A DNA stretch of 52,671 nucleotides, taken from NCBI GenBank assembly GCA_023257655.1, contig JALRBQ010000019.1, positions 1 to 52,671 on the forward strand, given 5' to 3'. Within the stretch, counting starts at the first letter, position 1; every line of letters starts with the position of its first letter. Both the position numbers and the translations under genes were made by a program. This stretch comes from Pseudomonadales bacterium. Its GTDB lineage: Bacteria; Pseudomonadota; Gammaproteobacteria; Pseudomonadales; Pseudohongiellaceae. The notes beneath the pieces are model-generated. The model did not search any database. It was not told where the DNA came from and saw only the letters and a program-made list of their open reading frames with translations. Shown here piece by piece: positions 22,626 to 31,226 of this stretch.

Positions 22626-23186
22626 ATGCCCCTCAACATCACGTTCACGATCAGTGACCGGGATCTGCAACGATTTCAGACTATCGTTACGGCAGCACGT
22701 GCATCGGACCTTCACCAGCAGAGCTGCGAGGATATCGAACGCGCTATCCAGCGAATCGTCGATATAGCCATGACCTCATCGGTGCCGGACTTCATTGCAG
22801 AACGATTGTTACACCTGAAATTGCTACTGGAAATGGTCAACGATGAAGAATGGAATCTGGAATAATCCGGTCGAACTCGCATCCTCACGGCACTCTCTTA
22901 TTTCTCGGATCCCGTAGACCTGATTCCCGACCATATACCCGGCGTGGGATTTCTTGACGACGCGATCTTTGCCGAAATCGTGTTTCTCCAACTCGAGGCG
23001 GAATTGAATGCTTATCGGGAATTTTGTGAGTTTCGAGCTACGGAAGACAAATGCCTGCGTTCAGCCGGACTCGAGGACGACCCCCAGCGCGCGCAGAGAA
23101 TCAGAGCCAGAAGAGACGAATTGCTCGATCGCATCGCTTCTGCCAGACAGCACGCTGACGACGAATTTACTTTTCAGCTCCTCTAA
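22626..23186 (+). pseudogene. YkvA/DUF1232-like protein gene interrupted by one in-frame TAA
   Basis: Bases 22626-22865 encode MPLNITFTISDRDLQ.. up to NDEEWNLE and then a TAA (22863-22865). The same frame continues without any indel as SGRTRILTALSYFSDPVDLIPDHIPGVGFLDDAIFAEIV to 23186. Read through, the product is 186 residues and aligns collinearly with the intact 188-residue paralogue at 30621-31187, where the stop position is a Glu (LTEEERN). The motif SYFSDPVDLIPDHIPGVGFLDDA is the DUF1232/YkvA core. So this is a paralogue inactivated by a single nonsense codon (GAA or CAA to TAA), or a gene needing readthrough. A GTG at 22944 could restart the second half. Frame conservation after the stop suggests the change is recent, or a sequencing error. 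Confidence 0.85.
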
Positions 23187-23208
23187 CAAATCCGCCGAAA
23201 TCAACCGG

Positions 23209-24612
23209 TCAGTTTTGCGCAGACGCTGTGAACTCTGCCTGTAGCGCGTCGCGATCCACCCGTTTTCCCGCCAGATAGACTTCAGCAATTTCTCGCGTGT
23301 TGCGGATATCCACAGATGGATCCGCGTTCAGCACTAACAGATCTCCTCGGTAACCCGTCCGAATCAACCCCGAACCAGCCAGTCCCAATGCCCGCGCGGC
23401 AGCACTGGTTCCTGCAATGATAGCCTGCATCGGGGTCATCCCCAGACGCACGTATATTTCGAGCTCCCGATGCCCGCTGTAACCGAAAGGATGATCGGGC
23501 AAGGCTCCTGCATCCGTGCCGAGTACAACAGCCGTGTCGGCCGCAAGCAGTGTCGCGACACTGCGGCGAAGTTCCAATTCGAGAGACTGGTTGCGCTCCG
23601 GGCTGGCGACGCGGGGATCGGTCTGCAGCTTGTCCGCGACCATCGGCGGCAAGGTTGCCGACAGGAAAGGGTCAGCTCCGATCGCTTCCCGACGCAACTC
23701 GGCGAGACCCAGATTGGGCACGATAAAGACATTGTGCAAGCGTGCGGCCAAGGCGATATCAGGTGTGAATCCGGCTTCGAGTCGTCCATGCAAAAAGCCG
23801 CTGACTCCGGCATCGATAAGATCCAGCATGTCGCCTGCAGCCTGTTGATGTACGAACACCGGCATGCCGAGAGTAGTTGCCTCACTGGCGACAGCGCGGT
23901 ACAGGTCTGGAGACAACTTTTGCTGCGACCCACCACGATCATCGACCCAGATCTTCAGGAAGTTAATCTGTTCCGCTGCCAGATGCCTGACTGTGTCGCG
24001 GGCCTGCTGCGGATTTTCCAGGCCATAGAGAATTGGCATCGAGAGCGCATTCTCGACTGCTATCGCCTGCTCCAGAAACTGATTGTTAGGGCCCTGACCG
24101 GGTGGCCCCATGCCAGCGGCGAACAGTAAACGGGCACCGCCAGTTTGCCCTGCTCGTTGTTCTTGCTGTATTTGCCGGGCAAGTGCGGCTGGATCGCTGC
24201 CGGCGGAAAATACTGCCGAGAAACCGTACCACGCATAACGCTGCAGATGATCGATCAGGTTCTCCCGGTTGTAGTTCTGTCCACCCCAGTCGGAAATTCC
24301 TTCGTAGCCAAGATGGGCATGTGCGTCGATCAGGGCTGGCATGACCGTCTTGCCCTGTAAATCATGTCGAACCAGGTTTTCCGGAAGCTGCATGGCCGAA
24401 GGATCGCCCACCGCGTTGATGACACCGTCGATGAGCAGGATTGCCGCCGAGTCCAGCGCCGTCCCGTCGCCTCGGAGCACGCGAGCATTCTCAAAGAGCT
24501 GGGCATCGGCCAGTACGTGAGTTTCGAGTCCGGAGGCTAACAACAACAGACACAGCAGCAGGCGGTACCGGACTTTCCGGACAGGAAGGACAATTGGAAA
24601 AAGGAATGGCAT
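23209..24612 (-). CDS. Exported amidohydrolase
   Basis: 467-residue metal-dependent hydrolase of the amidohydrolase superfamily (imidazolonepropionase/prolidase-like branch). An N-terminal signal or anchor segment (VRYRLLLCLLLLASGLETHVLA) is followed by ALLIDGVINAVG. The metal motif is H98-A-H100 in MPALIDAHAHLG, the bridging-type Lys is in FLKIWVDD, later His residues are in VFVHQQ and GFLHGR, and the final Asp is in VLGTDAGALPDH. The closing GYRGDLLVLNADPSVDIRNTREIAEVYLAGKRV is typical. Predicted periplasmic. Substrates of this branch include N-acyl or cyclic amides and dipeptides; none can be named. It converges on the broken YkvA-like gene and diverges from fbiC. Confidence 0.9.
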   Translation of the reverse strand: MPFLFPIVLPVRKVRYRLLLCLLLLASGLETHVLADAQLFENARVLRGDGTALDSAAILLIDGVINAVGDPSAMQLPENLVRHDLQGKTVMPALIDAHAHLGYEGISDWGGQNYNRENLIDHLQRYAWYGFSAVFSAGSDPAALARQIQQEQRAGQTGGARLLFAAGMGPPGQGPNNQFLEQAIAVENALSMPILYGLENPQQARDTVRHLAAEQINFLKIWVDDRGGSQQKLSPDLYRAVASEATTLGMPVFVHQQAAGDMLDLIDAGVSGFLHGRLEAGFTPDIALAARLHNVFIVPNLGLAELRREAIGADPFLSATLPPMVADKLQTDPRVASPERNQSLELELRRSVATLLAADTAVVLGTDAGALPDHPFGYSGHRELEIYVRLGMTPMQAIIAGTSAAARALGLAGSGLIRTGYRGDLLVLNADPSVDIRNTREIAEVYLAGKRVDRDALQAEFTASAQN

Positions 24613-24696
24613 GGGCCGGATCTCCAGACTTGCTATACAGTGTCGCCATGGTAATCGATCTGCAGCGAACGCGGCAGGGCTATTTACGGAATTGCC

Positions 24697-27273
24697 ATGG
24701 CGCAGCCGCCTCTCGCAAGCAGGGGGTATCGGTGGCGGTTTTGCTCTCTTTTTGGCGGTGACACTGGTAATCTAGGCTTCCTGTATTCACCGGCATACCG
24801 TGGAGTGCCCCCTTTGCAGAAGAATCAGCTCGCAGACGAGATCCTCTCGAGAGAGGACGCACTGGCGCTGGCAGACTGCGGCGACACCGCCCTGCTCGCA
24901 CGACGGGCCCGCGTGTTGCGAGACGCTCATCACGGCAACCTGATTACCTATTCCCGCAAGGTGTTTATCCCGCTGACCCATCTGTGCAGAGACGTCTGTC
25001 ATTACTGCACTTTCGCACGCACGCCCCGTCACATACCCCAGGCTTACCTGCCGGTAGAGCAAGTGCTGGAATTGTGTCATGCCGGTGCCAGGGCGGGCTG
25101 CCAGGAAGCGCTCTTCACACTGGGTGAAAAGCCGGAATTGCGTTACAAAGCGGCACGCGAGGGGCTCGCCGCCCTCGGCCACACGACGACTCTGGAGTAT
25201 GTAGCCGAGGTTGCCGATCGCGTATGGCGCGAAACCGGTCTGTTGCCTCACATTAATGCCGGCAACATGGACGACGCGGAGATTGCCATGTTACGCAGGT
25301 CCAGCGCCTCCATGGGAATCATGCTCGAATCCGCTGCGACCCGACTGTGTGAGAAAGGACAGCCACACTATGGATCTCCCGACAAGGATCCAGCCCTTCG
25401 ACTCGCCACTATCGAGCGCGCCGGGTTAGCCGCTGTCCCCTTCACTTCCGGCATTCTCATCGGTATCGGTGAGACCCGCCGTGAACGCATCGAGTCCCTG
25501 CTGGCACTGCGGGAAGCCCACGACCGCCATGGCCATCTGCAGGAAGTCATCATTCAGAATTTCCGCGCCAAGCCCAATACCCGGATGGCGCAGTCACCGG
25601 AACCGGACCTCGATGACCTGCTGTGGACCATTGCAGTTGCGCGGCTCATCTTTGGTGGCACCATGAATATTCAGGCCCCCCCAAACCTGAGTCCGGGAGT
25701 CCTGCCGCAACTGGTCGACGCCGGCATTAACGACTGGGGCGGGGTCTCACCACTCACACCGGACCATGTCAATCCGGAGGCCCCCTGGCCCCATCTGGAC
25801 AACCTCGCCCGCGAAACCCTGGCTGCCGGCAAGTTCCTCGAACAGCGACTGACAATCTATCCACGCTATGTGCGCGAGGCATCACGCTGGCTGGATGCTG
25901 ACATGCTGGGTGCCGTCATGCGCCACGCCGATGCCGGAGGCTTCGCCAAACGCGACAACTGGACACCGGGCGGGTCCAACCCGGTGCCGGAACTGGATCG
26001 ATCCTTGCTAAACCGCACGCGGAATTCGTGGGCAGTCTCCAACGAGTTGATGCGTGTTCTCGAGCAGTGCGAGGTAAAGGCGGAACTCAGCGTGGATGAC
26101 ATAAGCCGCCTGTTTGCGGTCCGTGGCGAAGAGTTCAGCGTCGTTACAGCCAGGGCCAACGCGCTCAGGCAGCAGGTCAATGGAGATACTGTCAGTTACG
26201 TCGTCAATCGCAACATCAATTACACCAATGTCTGTTATTTCAAGTGTCAGTTCTGCGCCTTTTCCAAGGGCAAGCACAGTGAAAACCTGCGTGGCCTGCC
26301 GTATGACATCTCAGCCGAGGAAATTGCCCGGCGCTGCACGGAAGCCTGGCAACGCGGCGCCACTGAAGTGTGTATGCAGGGCGGCATTCATCCCGATTAC
26401 ACGGGCCAAACCTACCTCGATATTCTCGACACCGTACGCACTGCGGTCCCCGAACTCCACATTCATGCGTTCTCTCCGCTGGAAGTCTGGCAAGGCGCAC
26501 AAACACTGGGAATCGATCTGGAGAATTATCTGTTAAAATTGCGTGACGCCGGGCTGCATACACTCCCTGGAACAGCGGCCGAGATTCTTCATGACGACAT
26601 ACGACGACTGATATGTCCGGACAAACTCGTCAGCAGCCAATGGCTGGAAGTCATGGAGACTGCGCATCGCGTCGGTTTCAAGACCACGGCGACAATCATG
26701 TATGGTCACGTGGAGACTTACGAGCATTGGGCGACCCATTTGCTCGCCTTACGCGACTTACAGCAGCGCACACACGGCTTCACTGAATTCGTACCGCTGC
26801 CCTACGTGGCGATGGAGGCACCCATGTATCTGAAGGGCCGCTCACGCAAGGGACCCAGTTTTCGCGAGGCAGTCCTCATGCACGCCGTGGCCCGCCTGGT
26901 GTTTCATGGTCTGATAGACAATATCCAGACTTCCTGGGTGAAGATGGGACAGGCCGGCGTGCGCGCCTGTCTTGATGCCGGGGCCAACGATCTGGGCGGT
27001 ACGCTGATGAACGAGAGTATCACGCGCGCCGCCGGTGCCGAACACGGACAGGAATGGCATCCCAGAGAGATAGAAACCGCGATCATCGACATGCATCGTC
27101 TGCCGAGAATGCGCACAACCCTTTATGCTGACGCCACCGCCGAGCGCTACCAGTCGGCCCAAACGGCGATACCACTGCAGGCGATAGACAACTCAAGTGC
27201 GGGCAAACAACAACGCAGCAAGCGTTTACATGACACACCGAAGACTGCCAGAATCAGCATTCATCCACTCTGA
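24697..27273 (+). CDS. fbiC: FbiC, fused CofG-CofH (7,8-didemethyl-8-hydroxy-5-deazariboflavin synthase)
   Basis: 858-residue bifunctional radical SAM enzyme making Fo, the deazaflavin chromophore of coenzyme F420, from tyrosine and a ribityl-uracil intermediate. The N-terminal CofG half has C97-R-D-V-C101-H-Y-C104, and the C-terminal CofH half C513-Y-F-K-C517-Q-F-C520; both are complete CxxxCxxC cluster sites. Other hallmarks are FTLGEKPE, HINAGNM, FRAKPNTRM, GGVSPLTPDHVNPEAPWP, MQGGIHPDYTG, LPGTAAEIL and TATIMYGHVE. Fused FbiC is known from actinobacteria and some proteobacteria; archaea and cyanobacteria usually have separate proteins. The first ~45 residues have no family similarity, so the true start may be later. 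No cofC, cofD or cofE is in the window. Confidence 0.95.
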   Translation: MAQPPLASRGYRWRFCSLFGGDTGNLGFLYSPAYRGVPPLQKNQLADEILSREDALALADCGDTALLARRARVLRDAHHGNLITYSRKVFIPLTHLCRDVCHYCTFARTPRHIPQAYLPVEQVLELCHAGARAGCQEALFTLGEKPELRYKAAREGLAALGHTTTLEYVAEVADRVWRETGLLPHINAGNMDDAEIAMLRRSSASMGIMLESAATRLCEKGQPHYGSPDKDPALRLATIERAGLAAVPFTSGILIGIGETRRERIESLLALREAHDRHGHLQEVIIQNFRAKPNTRMAQSPEPDLDDLLWTIAVARLIFGGTMNIQAPPNLSPGVLPQLVDAGINDWGGVSPLTPDHVNPEAPWPHLDNLARETLAAGKFLEQRLTIYPRYVREASRWLDADMLGAVMRHADAGGFAKRDNWTPGGSNPVPELDRSLLNRTRNSWAVSNELMRVLEQCEVKAELSVDDISRLFAVRGEEFSVVTARANALRQQVNGDTVSYVVNRNINYTNVCYFKCQFCAFSKGKHSENLRGLPYDISAEEIARRCTEAWQRGATEVCMQGGIHPDYTGQTYLDILDTVRTAVPELHIHAFSPLEVWQGAQTLGIDLENYLLKLRDAGLHTLPGTAAEILHDDIRRLICPDKLVSSQWLEVMETAHRVGFKTTATIMYGHVETYEHWATHLLALRDLQQRTHGFTEFVPLPYVAMEAPMYLKGRSRKGPSFREAVLMHAVARLVFHGLIDNIQTSWVKMGQAGVRACLDAGANDLGGTLMNESITRAAGAEHGQEWHPREIETAIIDMHRLPRMRTTLYADATAERYQSAQTAIPLQAIDNSSAGKQQRSKRLHDTPKTARISIHPL

Positions 27274-27325
27274 AACCGCGCAGGCCGCTGACGCCGTTCA
27301 CAACGCTCAAGGATAGACTCTACCC

Positions 27326-28216
27326 ATGAAAATTGCAGTAACCGGAGCCAATAGCAGTGTTGGCCGTAATTTCCTCCTGCACCTCATCAACCAGACCGAT
27401 TTCACCGTGATTGCCGGCATCCGCTCGAAATCAGCCGCCGCCAGCCTGCCGTCCTCACCGCGCATTGAAACCCGGCTCATCGACTACGATTCCGCCGCAG
27501 GCCTGGCCGAGGCTCTGGCCGGGGCAGACTGCATCGTGCACCTCGCCGGTATCCTGATCGAGAGCAGGAATTCCACCTATGCCAAGGCCAATGTCGAAGC
27601 GACCGCTGCAGTCGCCGGTGCCGCCGAACTACTGCATGTGAAGCACCTGGTTTTCATCAGCGTCGTCGGCGCCGATGCCAATAGTGCGAATGCCTATTTC
27701 CGTTCGAAGGGCGAAGCCGAGAAGCTGGTTGCTGCCGCCAAATGCGGTAGCAGTATCATCCGCACCCCAATCCTGCTGGGTCGCGGCACTGCTGGAGGCA
27801 GTTCGCTAATCGGAGCCGCGTCGCAGAGCCGGACCAAGATCCTGGGCGGCGGACGTTACCGCATGCGCCCTCTGGATATCGATGATCTGAACCTGGCCAT
27901 TCTGCACTGCTGCACAAAAAAGGCGACTGTCAGCGCGACCTATGAGTTAGTTGGCCCAGAATCAATCACCTATCGGGAACTCGTGCACAAAACGGCGGCC
28001 CTGATTGGTAATACGGTGGAAATCGGGTCCATTCCAATCTGGCTCGCGAAGCTGGGCGCTGCAATCAATAGCCGCCTCAAGGGTGGCGGCATCACACCGA
28101 CCGTCGTCGACGTCATTACCACTGATGAAGTCGTCGAAGACAATGCTGATGTGAATCTCGAACTTCAGTTGACCCCGCTTGAAGTAACGCTGCAAAAAAT
28201 AATAGGGAGTGAATAA
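27326..28216 (+). CDS. NAD(P)-binding protein, atypical SDR (NmrA/NDUFA9-like)
   Basis: 296-residue Rossmann protein of the extended/atypical SDR group. The N-terminal MKIAVTGANSSVGRNFLLHL carries the TGxxxxxG nucleotide motif. LIDYDSAAGLAEALAGADCIVHLAG, HLVFISVVGAD, YFRSKGEAEKL (Tyr/Lys spaced as in SDRs) and SIIRTPILLGRG follow the complex I NDUFA9/NmrA-like pattern. The catalytic role is unknown. Its TAA stop is immediately followed by the ATG of the membrane-protein gene, and the gene is 52 bases downstream of fbiC, so it may head or continue a long transcript. Confidence 0.85.
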   Translation: MKIAVTGANSSVGRNFLLHLINQTDFTVIAGIRSKSAAASLPSSPRIETRLIDYDSAAGLAEALAGADCIVHLAGILIESRNSTYAKANVEATAAVAGAAELLHVKHLVFISVVGADANSANAYFRSKGEAEKLVAAAKCGSSIIRTPILLGRGTAGGSSLIGAASQSRTKILGGGRYRMRPLDIDDLNLAILHCCTKKATVSATYELVGPESITYRELVHKTAALIGNTVEIGSIPIWLAKLGAAINSRLKGGGITPTVVDVITTDEVVEDNADVNLELQLTPLEVTLQKIIGSE

Positions 28217-29185
28217 ATGAGTGATTCAGCTGTAGAAACGGCACCGGTTCCGGCCCGCAAGAAACCCAGCCTGGTCGGCCGCATTGCCGTCCTGATCGTG
28301 ACCGTCATTTGCTTCGGGTATCTTTACTTCCGACTCAATGGCGCTGCCCTGCGCGAAGACATGACCCTGGCAGCTTACATGAGCAACGCGTTCGCTGCGG
28401 TGAACTGGGTACCCTGGGTTTTCCTGATGATCAGCTACTCACTGATCTATTTTGTCATTGATACGCTCGTCATCACGCGCGCGCTTGGCTGGTTCATTGC
28501 CAAAGTCCCCTACCGCGATATTCTGCCGATTCGCGCTAGCGCCTATATTATTTCCATTTTCAATGAGCAGATCGGCAAAGGCGCGATGGCATTTTACCTG
28601 AACAAGCGGGACAAGATTCCGGGCTGGGAAGTCGGATCCGTAATGCTGTTCATCATGTTCTGCGAAATCTTCTATCTGTTGATTTGGGCCACAATCGGTT
28701 ATTTGCTGGGCAGTGACGGAATGCCCGAAGTTTTTGGTCTGATTCCTTATCTGGCAGTCATAGCTGCAATTGTACTAACGCTCTGGATCCTGTACTTCCA
28801 GGGTACAATCCTGCCGAGCAACAAGTTCCGGGAGAGGCGCATCCTGCATGCATTTCGACTTGCTAAACCCTGGCATTATGCGGCGTTCTTTCTGTTGCGA
28901 TCACCGGCTCTGCTCACCGCGATCGTCGTTTACACAACTGCGCTCAATCTGTTTGGCGTCGAAGCCTCAATAATCACGCTGCTGCCCTATTTACCTGTGA
29001 TCTTCTTCGCTGCTGCTGTGCCGACACCGATGCGGGCGGCCGCAATCACTTTCTGGGTATTGTTGTTTCCCGAGAATGAAGCGCAGATGGCTGTTTTTGG
29101 CTTCGTGCAACACAACTTCTTCATCCTGTTTAATGCGGCAATCGGTCTGCTGTTCCTGAGGCGCGCGCAAAGAGAATTGTTCTGA
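28217..29185 (+). CDS. Polytopic membrane protein, flippase-like
   Basis: 322-residue inner-membrane protein with a short Pro/Lys-rich cytoplasmic start and about eight transmembrane segments. The pattern (two helices, then a conserved loop YRDILPIRASAYIISIFNEQIGKGAMAFYL, helices, a second SPALLTAIVVYTTALNLFGVEASIITLLPYLPVIFFAAAVPTP loop) is reminiscent of the lysylphosphatidylglycerol synthase/flippase-like transmembrane family (AglD/MprF N-terminal region), which also has an N-E-x-x-G-K-G-type motif. That relation is tentative. The start follows the previous stop directly, with GGGAG before it. The next gene, a CDP-alcohol phosphatidyltransferase, begins five bases after its stop, supporting a lipid-related role (inference). 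Confidence 0.7.
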   Translation: MSDSAVETAPVPARKKPSLVGRIAVLIVTVICFGYLYFRLNGAALREDMTLAAYMSNAFAAVNWVPWVFLMISYSLIYFVIDTLVITRALGWFIAKVPYRDILPIRASAYIISIFNEQIGKGAMAFYLNKRDKIPGWEVGSVMLFIMFCEIFYLLIWATIGYLLGSDGMPEVFGLIPYLAVIAAIVLTLWILYFQGTILPSNKFRERRILHAFRLAKPWHYAAFFLLRSPALLTAIVVYTTALNLFGVEASIITLLPYLPVIFFAAAVPTPMRAAAITFWVLLFPENEAQMAVFGFVQHNFFILFNAAIGLLFLRRAQRELF

Positions 29186-29190
29186 TACCG

Positions 29191-29730
29191 ATGGCAGACC
29201 TGTTAACCGGCATACGGCTATTCTTGCTAGTGCCTGTCAGTTGGGGATTAGCGCGGCCAGGGGTGGTACCCGGATCGATTTTGCTCGTACTTATTGCCCT
29301 CGCCATCGCCACCGATGTACTGGATGGCAAAGTCGCTCGGTTTCGTGGCACCGCTTCGCCGCGCGGGATGCTGTTCGATCACTCCGCGGATTTCCTGTTT
29401 GTAACCAGTGGTCTCGGAGCCGCCGCCTACAGCGAGCAAGTCCCTCTGTGGTTACCGGTACTGATCGTAATTGCGTTCACCCAGTATGTCCTCGATTCGT
29501 ACTGGCTGTTTCGCCAGAAACAGTTGCGGATGAGCTTCCTTGGCCGCTGGAATGGCATTCTCTATTTCGTCCCTTTGGTACTGTTGGCGCTGCTCGCTAC
29601 CAAATCACTCGAGGCGCTACACGCCGCTTTGGGGCTACTCACGCAGTGGTGCGCCTACGCGTTGATCGCCAGTACGCTGGCCTCAATTGTCGATCGGGCA
29701 GTGGCTCCCCTGCGCCGGGCTTCCGCATGA
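29191..29730 (+). CDS. CDP-alcohol phosphatidyltransferase
   Basis: 179-residue membrane enzyme of the CDP-AP superfamily, which transfers a phosphatidyl or similar group from a CDP-lipid or CDP-alcohol to an alcohol acceptor. The complete signature D-x2-D-G-x2-A-R-x8-G-x3-D-x3-D is visible with D42, D45, G46, A49, R50, G59, D63 and D67; the last Asp is the catalytic base and the others hold the metal. About six hydrophobic segments are present. It is not clearly PgsA or PssA, and the acceptor is unknown. Its stop overlaps the next gene's start as ATGA (29727-29730). Confidence 0.92.
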   Translation: MADLLTGIRLFLLVPVSWGLARPGVVPGSILLVLIALAIATDVLDGKVARFRGTASPRGMLFDHSADFLFVTSGLGAAAYSEQVPLWLPVLIVIAFTQYVLDSYWLFRQKQLRMSFLGRWNGILYFVPLVLLALLATKSLEALHAALGLLTQWCAYALIASTLASIVDRAVAPLRRASA

Positions 29731-30308
29731 CCTGGCTGCCACAGGAGCACGCGTTACTCGCTCTACCCGTTCGTCTGGGGCGAGTCTGCCTGGTGCTGAC
29801 CTTTCTGGTGTGCGCCTCTCCACTCGCCCTTGCGGATGAAACTGACCAGCTGTTTGCAAGCCTTGCCGCGCGGCTCGCCTATATGCCGGATGTCGCGCGG
29901 TACAAGCTGGCGCGCGGAATCGCCGTGGAAGACCTGCCACGCGAAGCCATTGTGCTCGAAAATTCCGGCGCAGCAGCAACCCTTGCCGGACTCGACCCGA
30001 CGACTGTCAGTCATTTCTTCCAGGTCCAGATCGATGTCGCCAAGGCTATTCAGATGCGGCACATGAACGCATCCGACAAGACAACGGCGGCAGAATCCAT
30101 ACCGGACCTGGACGGCGAAATTCGCCCTGCGCTCGATCGGCTCGGCGACCAGATCATCGCACTGCTTGCTGAATGCCTGCGTTCACGCGGCAACTTCAAG
30201 ACGGCGGATCGGACCGCATTCGATCGCGCTCTGGAGCGAAGCCCACTGACCGCAACAGAAAGGCAACAGCTTTTTACCAGTCTGCTTCCTGTTCGCCTGC
30301 GTGATTAA
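29727..30308 (+). CDS. Secreted (periplasmic) chorismate mutase, AroQ gamma class
   Basis: 193-residue protein with signal peptide 1-36 (ending A-L-A) and an all-helical AroQ-gamma chorismate mutase domain: RLAYMPDVARYK, VEDLPREAIVL, GLDPTTVSHFFQVQIDVAKAIQ. Arg49, Lys60 and Arg72 fall at the active-site positions known for the secreted M. tuberculosis enzyme. The reaction, chorismate to prephenate, normally belongs to the cytoplasmic aromatic pathway; exported forms are known in some pathogens and environmental proteobacteria, and their purpose is unclear. The start ATG at 29727 overlaps the phosphatidyltransferase stop; the reading frame is open further upstream (to 29241), but that part is a shadow of the lipid enzyme. 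Cyclohexadienyl dehydratase is not nearby. Confidence 0.9.
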   Translation: MTWLPQEHALLALPVRLGRVCLVLTFLVCASPLALADETDQLFASLAARLAYMPDVARYKLARGIAVEDLPREAIVLENSGAAATLAGLDPTTVSHFFQVQIDVAKAIQMRHMNASDKTTAAESIPDLDGEIRPALDRLGDQIIALLAECLRSRGNFKTADRTAFDRALERSPLTATERQQLFTSLLPVRLRD

Positions 30309-30620
30309 CTGGCAGGTCCTCGAAAGTTTCTCCCTCCCTCACATCTATTCCATGTTGCGAGCGAAGGACAACCCTCTACTCGCGCACGCGTTCGCCCCTA
30401 AATTGTGCACACGGCCATTGCGTTCCTGCTTGAATTCTGGTCGCACTCATCCGACGACTACCGCCGAGATACGCGGAAAATGCCGGATGGATTGTTGAAG
30501 TAAGTCCCGCAGCCATGCCACACTAGCGTCGACCACAAGAGCGCGTTGTTCTGAATTCGGTGGTACATCGGCCAATACCTATAATAATTCTATCAAGGGC
30601 CTTCGGCCCGGGAGCATCAG
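30309..30620. other. Intergenic region before the YkvA-like gene
   Basis: 312 bases with no credible gene. A perfect TATAAT lies at 30580-30585 without a good -35 partner. A small GC hairpin, GGGCC-TTC-GGCCC, lies at about 30597-30609 and would form in the leader just before the ribosome binding site GGGAGC. Confidence 0.5.
30580..30585 (+). promoter_or_regulatory. Candidate -10 box of the YkvA-like gene
   Basis: Perfect TATAAT 35 bases upstream of the start codon at 30621. No convincing -35 hexamer is found at 16-18 bases, so support is limited. Confidence 0.35.
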
Positions 30621-31187
30621 ATGCCTCTCGATATCACAATCACTCTCAGCGATGACGACCTGCAACGAATTCAGGAAACCATTGACAAAGGCAAGACCGC
30701 GCTTGCAACTGCCGGTAACGCGACGCAGATTGAAGAAGCCGCGTCGGAGCTCATCGAGAAAGCGCGTGAAATCGACTTGCCCGAGTTCATTACTGACCGC
30801 GTACTGAAGCTGCAAATTTTACTGAACATGGTGCGTGATGATGAGTGGAAGCTTACCGAAGAAGAGCGTAATAGTATTCGCAGCGCCCTGTACTATTTCG
30901 TCGATCCCGAAGATGTGATTCCTGATGATGTGCCAGGCATCGGCTTTCTCGATGATGCAATTTATGCCGAGATCGTCATTCAGGAATTGCAGTCGGAAAT
31001 CAGAATGTACGAAGAATTCTGCCAGTTTCGAATTGCCGAAGAAAATCGACGCCGCAACCGGGGACTCGATCCCCATGTGGGCCGGGAAGACTGGATTGCT
31101 GACAAGCGTGCCATCCTGCATGCACGCATGCGAGAACGACGCGCACTTAGTCGTGGCGGTCGTGGCTGGCGCATGCGCTTGTTATAA
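30621..31187 (+). CDS. YkvA/DUF1232-like protein, intact paralogue
   Basis: 188-residue protein, mostly alpha-helical, with the DUF1232-like core YYFVDPEDVIPDDVPGIGFLDDAIYAEIV at about 94-121 (residues F-x-D-P-x-D-x-I-P-D). Ahead of it is an N-terminal helical segment starting MPLDITITLSDDDLQRIQ, and behind it a C-terminal Arg-rich tail. The DUF1232 core is usually a membrane-associated helical hairpin of unknown function; here the flanking regions are polar and no obvious transmembrane helix remains. The gene at 22626 is a paralogue broken by a TAA. The start has GGGAGCATC upstream. The stop lies within an extended -10 promoter for the M20 peptidase gene. Confidence 0.82.
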   Translation: MPLDITITLSDDDLQRIQETIDKGKTALATAGNATQIEEAASELIEKAREIDLPEFITDRVLKLQILLNMVRDDEWKLTEEERNSIRSALYYFVDPEDVIPDDVPGIGFLDDAIYAEIVIQELQSEIRMYEEFCQFRIAEENRRRNRGLDPHVGREDWIADKRAILHARMRERRALSRGGRGWRMRLL

Positions 31188-31188
31188 T
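31180..31188 (+). promoter_or_regulatory. Extended -10 promoter of the M20 peptidase gene
   Basis: TG-T-TATAAT: a TG dinucleotide one base before a perfect TATAAT (31183-31188), the extended -10 configuration that works without a -35 box. It overlaps the last codons of the YkvA-like gene and lies about 39 bases before the ATG at 31227. Confidence 0.5.
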
Positions 31189-31226
31189 CTGCGATTAATC
31201 AAGAGGCCCTCTGTAGGAAAAGAATT

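Noticed and set aside
29241..29726. Upstream extension of the chorismate mutase frame
   Set aside because: This part overlaps the phosphatidyltransferase in another frame and has no similarity; the signal peptide starts at 29727.
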